64,000 nt of DNA from Owenia fusiformis. Taxonomy: Eukaryota > Annelida > Polychaeta > Sabellida > Oweniidae. The stretch spans positions 29,517,375 to 29,581,374 of the forward strand of contig CAIIXF020000005.1 in the NCBI GenBank assembly GCA_903813345.2, written 5' to 3'. Shown one piece after another: positions 11,940 through 24,558 of this stretch. Positions within the stretch are counted from its first letter, which is position 1; each line of letters begins with the position of its first letter. The position numbers and the translations under genes were made by a program. The notes under the pieces are model-generated. The model had not been told where the DNA came from. It made no database searches and saw only the letters and a program-made list of their open reading frames with translations.

Positions 11940-12929
11940 CATTCTCTTATACGTCCTAGCAACGGAAGTTTACGACGTTATACCCAGTATTTTCCGCAGG
12001 AGATTTGTAAGTACTCATTTATTTCGACTTTTTGACAGAATATTCGTAGAAACATTGACCATACCATGCAGATATATAACTCTAGTATCACTACGTCTCG
12101 ACATTTCGCCTGAACACGGTCTAAAACTTCTTAAACCTTCTAAAAGGCACGACAATTTCTTGAAAAGCAATGATAATCTTTCACATGAAAATCATGGAAA
12201 TCATTATCATCATCATAGTTTCTACCATTTTAGCCCTATCATCTTGAAATATTGATGAGATTAACAATACATTTTTTACATATCAAGACTCTCCAGCTTC
12301 CAAAATCAATGAAAGAATTCTGGGGAAATTAAAAGTGTACGACGTGAAAGGAGTACGACGTTCAGGGAATTAAAAATCTACAATGAAATGTCGTATACCC
12401 CATTTTCGTCGTATACTTTCAAAGAAAAATTAATTTCTCGGAATTCTTTCATTAATTCGGGAAAGTGAAGTGTCTGGATGATGTATAAAAAATGTATTGT
12501 TAATCTAATCAATATTTCAAGATGATAGAGTTAGAAACAATGATGATTTTTGTGAACAATGATCGGAATTCTTTCATTAATTCGGGAAAGTGAAGTGTCT
12601 GGATGATGTATAAAAAATGTATTGTTAATCTAATCAATATTTCAAGATGATAGAGTTAGAAACAATGATGATTTTTGTGAACAATGATCATTTTTTCAAA
12701 AAATTGTCGTACTTTCAAAAAGGTTTGAAAGATTTTATACCGTGTTCAGACGAAATGTTGAGACGTAGTGATACTAGAGGTATATCTGCATGGTGTGGTC
12801 AATGTTTCTACGGAAAGGAAAGAACCATATTACTGTTAAAACGTCGAAAATATGAGTACTTACAAATCACCCGCGGAAAATACTGAGTATAATGTCATAA
12901 ACTTCCGGTTCTACGACGTTAAGAGAATG
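11940..12929. mobile_element. 1-kb foldback element with ~400-bp arms
   Basis: The left arm (11940 to about 12330) is reverse-complementary to the right arm (about 12410 to 12929). Shared blocks in mirrored order include ATTCTCTTA at the ends, CAGTATTTTCCGC, GATTTGTAAGTACTCAT, GTAGAAACATTGACCA, CATGCAGATATA, CTATCATCTTGAAATATTGA and AATGAAAGAATTC. The centre (about 12330-12420) has short GTACGAC and GTCGTATAC phrases. The open frames in each arm are mirror products and not genes. Confidence 0.9.
12438..12687 (+). repeat. Perfect 125-bp tandem duplication in foldback arm
   Basis: 12438-12562 is repeated base for base at 12563-12687, with identity continuing 2 bp further. The left arm has only one copy of this segment, so the duplication happened after the foldback formed. 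Confidence 0.95.
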
Positions 12930-13690
12930 AGTGGGACCTCCATAGATTGAACTTTGCGCGTGACCACGTGCAACTTCATTGGGCTCAATAGTATAGTTTC
13001 CATATAGCTTTTGAAATCTCGCTAAATCTAGTTTTTCGTGAGATTTTAAGAGACTTGCATATTAGACCTCTAATGACTTACATTACCTTCTTTTAAATGG
13101 TATATTTGAATTCAGTGGAATGTTTTCTCCTAAAATAGCTTTGATTTACACAGTTATGTAATTTGAATAATTTTCTATGACAATTTAAAAAAAGTTGGGC
13201 CAAATGTCCATAGATGCAATGCTAAAATTCTTTAAAACCGTGGATTATTTGTATGTCAATCAACATTAGCATGTTTAATCACAACATGTTCATAAACAGG
13301 GTCATCATGTGGTATATCATTCAAGTTTTATACAGATTCAACAAACACACTTTGATAAATCATGAAATTAAGCCACTTTTCCAAGATTTTAGCATGTAAG
13401 TGAATGGAGCTCTAGCCAGAGTTAAAAGCTGAATAAAAGATGGCAGCACGAGATTTCATTGATTTTTCTGCTATTTAGAAACTATCCTATTTTGCTTTGC
13501 CATATGTAGTCCCATAGAAGGCCCATTAGTCCCAGGGAGCCGCATCGAGTCCAATCAAGTCCATAGGAATCGATTGGGCGTCAAGAGGCAAAGTCCCACC
13601 GAGTCTTATATCGAATGAACATGTTCATTCATTCCATGGGGCATCTAGGGACTTTTGATCATGCGACGTGTCAGGTGACTTGTTGGACTC
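12930..13690 (+). mobile_element. Degraded copy 2 of the GAATGAACATGTTCATTC family
   Basis: 13505-13690 holds GTCCCA/GGGACT phrases, an intact GAATGAACATGTTCATTC at 13613-13630, and the downstream TTTTGATCATGCGACGTGTCA block, aligned with copy 1. GGGACCTCCATAGATTGAAC at 12932-12951 resembles the left part of the family, so the region 12930-13505 may be a heavily decayed or interrupted part of the same element. Confidence 0.65.
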
Positions 13691-14599
13691 AAAATGGCGG
13701 TGGCAAAGCTTTCTTATCGATGGGCTCGATAGGACACGGCTGGGAATACATTCATACATGGCCAAATCTTTCCAAGGTGCGGTTCTGGGAATAAGTAGGG
13801 GAAATAATAAAAAAGATGGCTCCAATTTTGAAATCTGAGGCCCACTTTCTTTAGAATTGGTCCCAAAATTAAAAGTGCCTAGTAATGTCATTTTTAATCA
13901 TGTAAAAAACTAAATCCTGTGCAAATTTTAGGTTCGGTTCCTATATAGTATAAAGGGGTTGGCTTCTGGCCATTGTTTCTATTTTCAAACAAACAATCGC
14001 TTCTAGGAATGAAGTGATAAAAGGCTTTGGATTCCCACGATGCTTGAATAAGTTATTTGTATGAGTTTTTGTATGATCAATTTAGACCACATTATAACCC
14101 TTTTTTCTATTTTTACAGCTTGTTATGGATAATGGATAATCGATCTTCGTTCATCAAATTTGAGATTTGAAGGTTAATTTATAGGCACTTAGTTCAAACA
14201 AGCGTGCCAACAATGCCTTACAAAGAATAGGAGGATAAGACAGCCATCGTGACTTCTTTACTAATAATAAAAACAGTAGTTGGCCAACGGAAGTTGCCAA
14301 ACTAAAAGTCAAACTAATATGCAAGGTTGAAGCAACATCGTACAGTGTATTATCTAATCATCATCTTGCTTGATATCGAGTGACGTATTTTATGTATCTG
14401 ATTGTTTCTTGTTACTCCCAAGGCCAATTCTTAGTATCATGGTATTTTGTCGATGTGTTCCAAACCTACACTGTTTTCAATAAAACCTTCATTACTTGAC
14501 AAACGTGTTGATGGAATATTGTTTTGTGTATTGTATTGTGTGCTGTCATGTTTAATCGGGCCACCAAATTTTTGGGGATTGTATGCTTGTATGTGGTTA
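13691..14599. other. Unassigned DNA
   Basis: No gene or repeat recognised. The minus-strand 88-codon frame at 13625-13891 partly overlaps the MITE relic. Confidence 0.5.
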
Positions 14600-15098
14600 T
14601 GCTCTCGTGTTTCTTTTGTGTTTCGAAACAATTTTTCATCTTTCCCCTTTTCGCTCTTGTTTTTGTGTTTTGTAGTTATTGTTTCGTGTTTTACTCTTTT
14701 GCTCTTGTGTTCCTTTAGTGTATGGTTGTAATTTCCCTTTTTTGCTCTGACGTTCCATTTCTATTTTGTAGTAAATTGTAGCAATTTTTCTCCTTTCCCC
14801 TTATGCCCTCGTGTTTCATTTGTGTTTGTGGTATTTTTTGTCTTTCCCCATTTCGCTCTCACGTTTGTTTGTGTTTGGTAGTCATTTCTTGTCTTTCCCC
14901 CTTTCGCTCTCATGTTTTTTTGTGTTTGGTAGTCATTTTTGTCGCCCCCCCCCCTTTCGCTCTCATGATTTTTTTGTATTTAGTAGTCATTTTTTCCCCT
15001 TTTTGCTCTCTTGAATCTTTTGTGTTTTGTAGTAATTGTTTGGCTTTCCATTTCCGCTCTCATGTTTTGTAGTAATTTTTGTCTTTCCCCCTTTCTTA
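14600..15098 (+). repeat. Pyrimidine-rich minisatellite, about 50-bp unit
   Basis: Roughly nine degenerate units combine CTTTCCCC, TTTCGCTCTCATG, TTTGTGTTT and GTAGTCATTTTTGTC. The strand is strongly T/C-rich. The overlapping Cys/Phe-rich open frames in two phases are translations of the repeat. It includes a C10 run at 14945-14954. Confidence 0.85.
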
Positions 15099-15710
15099 CT
15101 AACATATTGATTTAGCATTCTGTTACAACTTCAATTTCTCATAAATCTTTAATGAATAAACCATGAAAGCAAATCTCAGCATTCGTGCCAAAAGACATAA
15201 TAGTAAGAGTACTTTGGTTAATCAATTTGAACTTGACCGAAGTGCATGACTAAATGTTCTCCAGGAATGACCCCTCAAATCCATGTTACCTTTGCACGAA
15301 TATATTGGTTTCTTAATTTTCACAGTAATAAACGCAATGCCATTTTTGTATTACGCTTGTGAGAGCCTCGGACAATTTTTGTTTGTTTTGACGGTTAACA
15401 AAATACAAATTATTTAGTTTACTTGTCATCTATTGTTCACCTTTTTGCGTATGTACCAGCGACGACGGAGCAAAAGAGAATTTTTTTGGCAACAATCATG
15501 CAAATATGTAAAACATTTTAAAGTAGGAATAATATAACCAGCTTTTATGCGGCACGCAGCCGCAGAGTCGCATGCTAGCTAGAAAATATTATGCTTCGTG
15601 TTTAATAAGAATAGCATTCAATTGTTTTCTACAGATGTGTAGTGTGCGTGAGGCATAATGCATACAGATGGGGTTCTAGGGATTTATTGTTTTGCTTGAG
15701 TTAAGGATGT
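15099..15710. other. Unassigned DNA
   Basis: Nothing recognised. Confidence 0.55.
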
Positions 15711-16062
15711 TCCCTGGTCAGATAGGAAAATATTCAATAGTATTTAACTTTTTCTCAAAAATGGTTTTCTGGGATTCTCACGGGCAACAAAGAATATTAA
15801 AACTTTAAAAACCATATGTTAGTGTGCTTTTTTCTGAGCAAGAGGCCTCTAAAGTGTCAATATTTGACAAAAGTGGGCGTGGCACTTTCTCATTGAAACC
15901 CATGTTAAAAATCAGGTTTTCACCCCAAAACACACTTTTGAATATTTAACTTTTTCTTAAACTCACAGAAACACTTAGTTATGCTATGTACTTCACATTT
16001 TTAAAAGAAAAATTAGGGGTTGGTGTTCATCGTTTTCAACTTCGTCCAGGGAACATCCTTAA
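15711..16062. mobile_element. TTAA-flanked MITE, about 350 bp
   Basis: The ends are TTAAGGATGTTCCCTGG and CCAGGGAACATCCTTAA, a perfect 17-bp inverted pair that includes TTAA at each side. TTAA target duplications are made by piggyBac and Kolobok transposases, and I cannot choose between them. The arms diverge directly after the 17 bp. The interior is non-coding. Confidence 0.85.
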
Positions 16063-16530
16063 GCGAAGATTTTTGTGTGACTAGCTTTTTCTTGAGTGGG
16101 TTATAGGAGTTCATTTTGGGCTTAATTTCCTTTTGATATGAGAAAGATAATTACTTATGCTTTTGCTATTGTGGTTAAGCTTTAGACTGGTTGACATTCC
16201 ATTCCAAGAAACATTTGCATTATCTAATATTCTTATTAGTTTTAATGTTGATCAACCACACTTATCTTTATTAGATATTATTTGTTTTATGCCTCAATTT
16301 GCGAACATTTTATGCCAACATTTGTTATGTTGGCTGACCGTACGTACGGCGACATTTCCTCCAAATCGAGAAATACTTGCGGCGTCTGAAATAAATCTAC
16401 GGTCGGATCACATTTGGCTCAGTTTCTTATTGTTTGGCCTAAAAAAGTCCCAAAAGACCAAGAAATGCCCAAAAAGAACCACTAATTGCAGTCCCTACAA
16501 AATTTTTGGGTACAAAGTTTCTGTACCCAA
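16063..16530. other. Unassigned DNA with a 160-codon open frame
   Basis: The open frame 16157-16639 starts with ATG but has no recognised domain and ends in poly-Gly from G homopolymers. I treat it as a chance frame. Confidence 0.45.
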
Positions 16531-16635
16531 GGGGGGGGGGGGGCTCCATTCGTGCGTCTACCTTACGATTGCTGTATGGCCGTCCGGACTGACATGGAGC
16601 GGTCAACAGGACACCTGGAGGGGGGGGGGGGGGGG
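16531..16635 (+). repeat. Two long G runs (G13 and G16)
   Basis: G13 at 16531-16543 and G16 at 16620-16635, 76 bp apart on the same strand. CACCTGGAGG sits directly before the second run. They may be ends of decayed GGGGG-containing MITEs like those at 17721 and 48212. Confidence 0.9.
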
Positions 16636-17720
16636 CTAAGGATGCAATTCTTTAGAAGGAAATGTATAAGTTTCATTCCTCAATTGATTATTTACTATAC
16701 ATATTGATAAATAGATGGCAGCACGTGTATTGGTAAATCCTCAATACTGTTCATGATTTAAAGATATCTACCAAAAGGTCACTTAATTGATTGATTTTAT
16801 AAAGTACTTCCATTTGGATTTGTTTAAAAAGCAACACATTAAATGATCTTATTGACATGCGGATTGTGATTATTTTGATTCTAAAAGAATAAATGAACTT
16901 TCAGTGTTGTGTCGATACAATTTAGCTCGACTTTTTTCAGAAAACTCTAAAATCCCGGAAATTGAATTAGGGTAAATATAACTGCAAATCAAAGTTGTTT
17001 TGATAAGAAATTACACACAGAATTTAAATTAACCATGAAATAGAAGAAAATTAATGTTGGTCTTCAATGGTTAGATGTGCAGATCTCTTAAAATCTCATT
17101 TAAACGAGACTTCATCGAGATTTCAAAGCAATTTGGCAAACTCTCAAGGGGGGAAGCTTGAGTTGATGATGACGTACTTTGCAAATTCAGTAATTGATAA
17201 AAAGTACACGTCATATCGTGATTGTCTGGAAATTGCTGATACACTTGAATGAATTACATGTGACAAAACATTAACACCTCATTGCATTTAATCGAACCAT
17301 ACTATCATATGACGGGAATGTTTAAAGACTAACTAATCTTTTTTATTGGATTTTATAATTGAATCTTGCAATTGATTGGGAATGTCAAGTTGTTATTTAG
17401 TTATATCGTGCCATGAATTTAAGATGAGAGTACAATACGCCCATCAAGTCATATAGGTTGATATATGCATAGTATGTAACAGTATGATAACCTTCAATTT
17501 CCAGTGCTATATTTATTACGCCGTGATTCACACGTAAGATCTGTAGGAATGCTCCACTGCCAGTGGCAGACATTGATTGATTGACGTATCCGATCCAGGT
17601 TTGTACTCATACAAAACAATCGGAATCGAAGATCACAACAGTAAGCAAAAGAATCGTAATACTGTTCACTGGTCGAACGCTCTACTACTGTTGTACATAA
17701 ACAGTCCCTACTTCATGCTT
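16636..17720. other. Unassigned DNA
   Basis: Contains an ATG-initiated 61-codon frame (17067-17252) with protein-like composition but no recognised motif. No supporting splice or promoter signal, so not called. Confidence 0.45.
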
Positions 17721-17842
17721 GCCCGTATGCGGGGGGGGGGGGCTTTTTCCAGGAAGGGGAAGCTCTTTGACAGTTTTGGCTAATCATGCGAAAAGTGCTC
17801 AGAATGGTGAAAAAAGTGCCAGCTCCCCTGGCTATGGGCCTA
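17721..17842 (-). mobile_element. Degraded copy of GCCCGTAGCCAGG-end MITE
   Basis: The ends GCCCGTATGCGGGG and CCTGGCTATGGGCC correspond to the terminal repeats of the element at 48212-48417. The internal AAGTGCTCAGAATGGTGAAA block is shared with it in reverse orientation. The G12 run at 17731-17742 replaces the GCCAGGGGGGG part. Confidence 0.75.
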
Positions 17843-20800
17843 TCGTGTGCATCATGCAATCAATTATTCACCAAAGAAAATAAATGACAAAATAATATTC
17901 AAAACTTCTGGGTTTAAAAACATTTGGTTTCTCCTTATAGACGGATGCAGTTAGTTCCTATACATAAGATAAATAGGTCATAAAGTCCAAAAATATATAA
18001 AAGCCAGTTCGCTCCCATGAGATGGTCATTCATTCTGACATGTTGAACTCATGGGGACAATATCGTTAAAAATAGGGGTTATATTCTGATTAGGTTACTC
18101 CCATTGTGGGTTCGACAACCTCTACCCTTTAGAGAGTATTGATACTTTGGTTATTGACTGAAGAAATAGCTTATCAGTTCCACAAAGTGTCAAGATCAAT
18201 TGAAAGGAAGAATCGAGTATTGATCCCAGTCATAGAGAGTCACCATTCACTACTGAATGAAAACATTCTGAGCTCTGTTTTAGATTGGTCCTTTAACTGG
18301 CGAGTGAAAATGATTACTTCGATGTATAAGCTTGCTCTCTTAAGAGAAACAGCAGTAGAGGCTGTGAATACAATAATGACATCAAAAGCTCATCCATTGG
18401 AAAATCCAAGATGGTGGAGAGCTGTAAACACTCAATAACGTTTGTACTGCGTGCCCCATTCCTCTGTGTGTATCCATTGATGAAAAACTATACTTGAGTA
18501 CTCTAATGAAAGAATATTTGCCTCGCCACCTGTTTAACTAACTGAAATACAGTATTACATTTGATTGATTACAGGGTGAGCAAAAAGGAATGGACCACTT
18601 TTCAAATTCCTCAGAGGATAACATATTGCACCGAACTAAAATCCATTCATGAATTGTATATGTGTGGTATATTCCTAATTTTACAGAACGTGTGGGTAGC
18701 CGTGGAAGTATAGCACGTCCTTTCTTCATTTCTTTCGGTCACAAATGTTATTGGCTGTGGAATCTTCAGAGCGCACTACCGTCGTAGCAAATGTTACCGA
18801 GGCATTAGGCACATAGGCATCTTCACACGCTCGGTCTTCACTGCGTTCATCGACGGGAGCCGAGTAAACGAAGATGGCACATATGGTAATAAAGCAATTC
18901 CTATTCTAGATTGTTGTCTCTGATATATTGCTTTAAACTGATGTTACAGACGTAAATCACTATTTACCATTGATAAAAACTCAATGTTCTAATTTAGGTA
19001 GTTAGAATCTCGCGGTATATCTAAAGAAAAGTAATTCAATATCCCGCTTGTAGAAAAACGGGAAGAATACTCATTGCTGCGTAGATTGTAAATTACTATC
19101 TGCCGATTTTAAACCAGTCCCACCATTACTGAAACGGAAGATTATCCAGTAGGCTTTATAAGATAAAAAATTTGATACGGTCGATTATGTCTTTAAAAAA
19201 TAGACTTGGCATTCATTAAATTCCTTTAAATATTTTGTCACGGGCAAATGATGATACCCTCTCAAGTCGAAAAAATGATGACTCTTAAAAACACAGATGA
19301 CGTCAATGAAGGCTTCGTTCACAAAAACTGATTAGTCTTATTTGATACGTTTTTTCACGATATGCAGACAATGGTCAATTAACGGTAAGACAGGCAAAAC
19401 GTGAATCGCCACTAAAATGTCCAGGTTTCGAACATAATTCTGTTACAGTAACGCTGATATCCTGTCCTTAAGTGCCGCATGCTAATTAGTAAATAAAAGA
19501 GGTGTGGAAGCAAACTATTTGTCAATGGGCGACATGGCACCTGTGCCATGTAAACTTACACGTTATGATAGGTAATTTTAGTAACGTGATGCCATGCGGT
19601 ATCTATGACAGAGCAATATCAGTACAGTATACCTTAATCGTTTACATTGGTTAATTTCAACTCCAAATCACCTATTTTATCATTTTACATGACACCCGGT
19701 GACATGATCACACTTCCAAAACGTTCAGAAGAGCAATATGGCCTATTTGTCCGAGTTCTCATGCTCATAAATTCGTACCAATTGAGACGAAAGGTGAATG
19801 CCGATAGCACTCTTAGAATATGTGAACATGCAATCAATCAATTCGCCCATCTGTGAATACGTCAATAATCTATATGTAGAAACACTGATTAAGTTTACAC
19901 AGATAGTATACGTTGTGTCAGTACAAAATACCTTGTATAATTCTAATAAGCTTGCTGAATAAATATGTCTGCCAAAGTGCCAATAAAGCGAAAGTGCCAG
20001 AGGGGAGTGCCTGAGGGAAAGTGTCACAAAACAGACTAGGCAAATACGAGTCTTATCTAAGAGAGCAACCAGTCATAGTCAAAACAAAACCCAAATATCT
20101 CAAACTATGAATGATCTAACGTATGAAACAATGTGTAACAATTTAAGAACATAACTCCCAAGTTTTTGATAGTGCATGACACTAGATTCTAGATTTTTGC
20201 ACTTTAAAATGAGGGCCTATTGTAATCATGCCCACAGCCTTAACTATCCCATAGAATTCTTTCAATCACTAGGTAAAGAGGGACTCGGATAAATCAGAAT
20301 AAAAATGAGGGGTTTAGAACTATCCAACATGTCCCCGTAGTTTCCTAGTAACAAATAACAAACATATAACAGTACTAGTGTAATGATGACACGAGAAAAC
20401 CCAAGTATCGATTTGCTCTTTTGTTTATAATGATACTAAAATTCCAGCATTTAAACGGTCTTTGAAAAAGAAACTTATAACATCGAACAGTATTCTCTCC
20501 GGGATATAGTGTTTATTTGTTCGTTTTGAGATTTGATGGATCAATCCATACGGAGTGAATGCTTGAATCCATTACTTGATATTAGCCTCTTATTGTTTTC
20601 CGTAACAGTGGGTTGTTTTTTATTTAAACGATGTGTTTCTATTATAAACCTTCTAAGCTTGGCTCACAGATAACAAAGAATCTGTCTTGTAATAAACAAA
20701 GGCAAGTCTGTAATCTATAGATTCTACAATAGGGCGGAGAGGTTGAATGGTAGTTCAATGTCAATGTCACCCGACCCAGAGACTGTGCACTTATGCGTGT

Positions 20801-21926
20801 TTAAACAGTAAATATTGGAGACTTTAAGCATGCGATGTTTTTCACCACGTAATCCGTGAACGCAAAGTCAATGAATCAAGTAATGTGTAAACTGCGCATA
20901 CAAAACACGCGCTACTTAGTCTACTTCAGATACCAAACGAGCTTCAGTTTCGTGTTTAGAACGGGAGATTTGCAATTTCACGTTGGTGTCAACGGGAATC
21001 ATTATACCGATGTATATTGAATACTATGCTGACAATTTTGATTTCGATGCACAGTATAATGCTTTCTGAAGAACAATGATGTATGTCAAACATGTTTTAG
21101 CTCAAACTATCTTACAAAATGAGCGTGTTTAAAATATGTATCATAGAAAACCAATAATTTATACGTACTGGTTGACGTTTCGATTTTATATGCATTGCTT
21201 AAAGTCTCCAGTATCGGAACGTCGCAGGGGACACCGGTTTGGATTTGTGTAGCGCTGCATCTGAATATTACCACCATGTCATTTGTGTTTCTCTGACAGA
21301 CTGTATGATTGTGACTTATAGCAGTATTAAATTGTTGCTTTGAATATAACAACTGTATATTTTCATTTACTCTAGTGCCTGTTAATCTTTCAAATTCAGA
21401 AACCCCTGGATACAACTTGTATAAATATGATTTGCCCACCCTGTAGAATACTAATATGCGTTTCATGTAATTTATGGACGTAAAGGACAAAGATCACACT
21501 TATCACAGTTGCGACTCTTCCAATTAGATAAACTGGTGTCAAAGAATATCAGAGCATGTTTAGATCTAAAACTAAAATGTACTAGTTACTTCTTTATATG
21601 CCATATGAAAATAGACGCCGACACGTTGAAGTGTTTATACGGCTTATAAACACATATTCCCCACCACGGTTACTTAACCCAGTTGTTTTTGTATGTTATG
21701 CAAACACACTTAGATACCCTTAAACGCAGGCATTTCGAATGTTATGCCAAGTGATAAGATTACAAATTCAATGATAGTTTTTATTCATGGTGTATTATGG
21801 ATATTATACAAATTATGCAATAATGAGTGTAATGACTGATGGGCTGCTTTTAAAAACAGACCGAGATTTCATACAGCAGGGTATACTAAGAGGATTCGTT
21901 CCACGTCCTTGAATATAGAATACATG

Positions 21927-21970
21927 TGTGTATGTATGTATGTATTTATTTATTAAAAATAAATACATAT
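21927..21970 (+). repeat. (GTAT)n microsatellite and AT-rich hairpin
   Basis: Four GTAT/GTATG units run into TTTATTTATTAAAAATAAATA, which can fold back on itself. Confidence 0.85.
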
Positions 21971-23133
21971 ATACATGATACATCAAACAATACTTTATGA
22001 TAAAATTGCTGCTTGATACTTGCTCGTCATCTTGGATTTCCAAGGTATGATGTTGCTCGTTGCATAAAGACATACCTTCATTTATTCTGGTCTCTACAGT
22101 TGTCGTAAAATACCGAACGTGCGATAATGTATACTATGTGAGAAATACCAGTGTTCTTGTCATGAACCATTATACGAATCAAAATAAGTAAAAACGAATC
22201 AAAAGCCCCTGGGAACTCTGGAAAAGGTAGAAATTAAGCTAAACGGACAGCGAGCGAAGGATAGACACTTTTGTATTTATTTCTTAAAGGCAGAATCTGA
22301 TCTATAGGGGTGACAAAATTATAAGCAATATGTATAATTAACCTACCAATCTATATATTCCTTACAATATCAAATACAATATTTCCCAAAAGATTCGCAA
22401 CATGTTATAAATTGGTGAAGTTATTAATGATTCAAAGTGCAAAATTGAGTGAAAAATGTTTAAATTCTCCCAAATAATAAGAATGGTAACCATTCTTATA
22501 GAAAAATAATACATTATTGTAAAATTCTTTAGTTTTCCTGGAATAAAGTATGCACTTTTGTGATTTTTAGAAAATAGACATGAAAAGGAATGAAATGAGC
22601 CAAAAATAGTCTAAAATTGAAACAATTTTTGTTTAGCCTGCTCTCTATATCTGATTCTCTCCTTAATTCCATGGAAGTTGGTTTTTATAGAAAATATGCT
22701 TTATATTTCATGGCAATTGTTTTATCTTTAGGATAACTAACAAAACTCTGACAACTAAACGTCCCCATTTTCTAATAGCCCAATTCTAATTATTTTTTCT
22801 ATTTTCCATATCTTATCAATCTTTGAAAATGTACTACAGTTATCGAATAAGTTCCACACACTGTAATGTAAGGGACGCATTGGCATTTTAATTGAATCGA
22901 CTGTTTTGGACATCTTACACACTGTATCTTTCGCTGCCACTTTAAGTATTTGAGAATATCATGTATCAAAATATTGTGAATTGAACTTAGATAAAACTCT
23001 TGAATACCAGGAGGTTCTTGTAATTTTGCGGTTATTTGGAAAAAATACTGAAAGAGAGGACATGCAGATGTCAATCTTCTACGCGTATCTTTAATTTTCA
23101 TATTTGAGATCTCTTGATATATGTCTTCTTTTG

Positions 23134-23166
23134 GATACAATACATTACAATACAATACAATACAAT
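23134..23166 (+). repeat. (ACAAT)n microsatellite
   Basis: About five imperfect ATACA/ACAAT pentamers. Confidence 0.9.
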
Positions 23167-23846
23167 GCCAAACAATAAGGTATTTCGAACCTTTTAACAT
23201 CTCTCTAGATATCGTTTGTTGCTTCCTAAATCGTATAGACAATGCAATGATGCCCATATGTAATAACACGTTTAGGATTATTTTCGCGTTGTTTGTAAAC
23301 ATCTTTTAGTTTAGTTTTATACAAAACTGTAAACACATGTAAACAATTAGGCTAAATGATTTCCTTTACGGAAAATAACACTAACATATGTTTTCCAATT
23401 TCCAGCGTAAGTAAAAACAGATACATCAGGTCTTACCTAACTTTCTTTGATTGTTCCTTAAGTTGAAGACAACGGATATTCCATCAAGGTTTATATGACG
23501 TGGATCCTCCTTAATTCGTAGTGAAGCTTTCACCAATTTGGTTCTGGAAATAAATAAACCAGAAACTCCTTACATTGCTCTATTGTTAATTCTCGTTTCC
23601 ACTCATCAGTTGTTTCTAGCATTCCAATATCACCTCCAGGGTTCTACTGTCGCATTACTATTGTGGACAATAGCAAGGTGGAATCGTATATATTGATTTA
23701 ATGTGTTATGCTGTAACTGTCTTTGAGTTGATCAAATCATCAGTGTGTTATTTCCGCAATTGCCGTAAGCTAGAACGACGGTTAATGCGAAGAAAGCAGA
23801 TTGTTAATGTGCATTATTACCACCTTGCCGGGCCATTTCTAGGGGC

Positions 23847-23945
23847 CTTGGGCCTTCGGCCCTCGGTCCAATATTTCACTTGGGCCTTCGACCCTCGGTT
23901 TAATATTTCACGATGTTGCCCTTCGAAATGACGTTATTGTATTAT
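23847..23945. repeat. Dispersed repeat with GGGCCTTCGGCCCTCGG core, copy 2
   Basis: Matches 8372-8440. Here the GGGCCTTCG.CCCTCGGT..AATATTTCAC module is tandemly duplicated (about 23853 and 23882) before the shared TTCGAAATGACGTTATTGTA block. Function unknown; it may be the end of an unrecognised retroelement. Confidence 0.8.
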
Positions 23946-24541
23946 AAATGCAGCTTCCAACTTTTCAAATTCAATCTTTGAGGCAGTGTAATAATAAAGT
24001 AGATCATCCTTAAATTATATATCTGATTATCCAATGTACTCATTACCTGAGGAAGTGCGCTTATCCTTCATTTAAGGTATTTTAGAAACAGATTTAGAGG
24101 ACCACTTTAACTTTATGGAATCAAATATGACTGTCGGCACAGTGTTCACGTCACGTTATGATTTTTCAATGGATTTTAGAAATGTTGGCCTCTGGGCATT
24201 TTCTTCATAGATCTATTGCTACCAACAATTAATTCCAAACTCACCGTCACGTACCTTCCGTTGTCTACACAATTAAGCGGATATCGAATGACTAGGCAGG
24301 ACTGAAATACCATAAAATGGCCATCAGCATTTACTAGAATATGATGGTTAATCCCTAAAGAAGTAATCCAACATCTTCACCGTAGTGAGATCACATAAAA
24401 CAAGCACAATGCATCGAATGGCTGCACTGCATTAAATAATGTGGACATTTTTAACGAACACTTGTTTCAATTTTAGAATAGGCGGATATGCATATTACGT
24501 GTACATGTAGGTCTGAACCATTACTTGTCACGTCTTTTTAT
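23946..24541. other. Unassigned DNA upstream of the LINE insertion
   Basis: No gene recognised. The end of this stretch is the target site of the LINE. Confidence 0.55.
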
Positions 24542-24558
24542 AAAAAATCCCCAAAGCT
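24542..24558 (+). repeat. Left target-site duplication of the LINE
   Basis: AAAAAATCCCCAAAGCT is matched at the 3' side by TCCCCAAAGCT at 29581-29591, preceded by the poly(A). The unambiguous duplication is 11 bp, and up to 17 bp if six of the A residues belong to the target. Confidence 0.88.

Larger units (their letters stand above)
17843..23846. other. 6-kb stretch without recognisable gene or element
   Basis: All open frames are in the range expected by chance. The longest is 22799-23302 on the minus strand, 167 codons, partly produced by the (AATAC)n tract. A 20-bp hairpin of ACATGGCAC and GTGCCATGT lies at 19532-19551. Two microsatellites are listed separately. Confidence 0.5.

Noticed and set aside
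12055-12886. Two plus-strand frames (66 and 79 codons)
   Set aside because: They lie in opposite arms of the 1-kb foldback.
16157-16639. 160-codon open frame beginning with ATG
   Set aside because: It ends in G homopolymers (poly-Gly) and shows no domain; consistent with chance.
17067-17252. ATG-initiated 61-codon frame with protein-like composition
   Set aside because: Too short to distinguish from chance without transcript or homology evidence.
22799-23302. 167-codon minus-strand open frame
   Set aside because: Part of it translates the (ACAAT)n microsatellite, and the rest has no motif I recognise.
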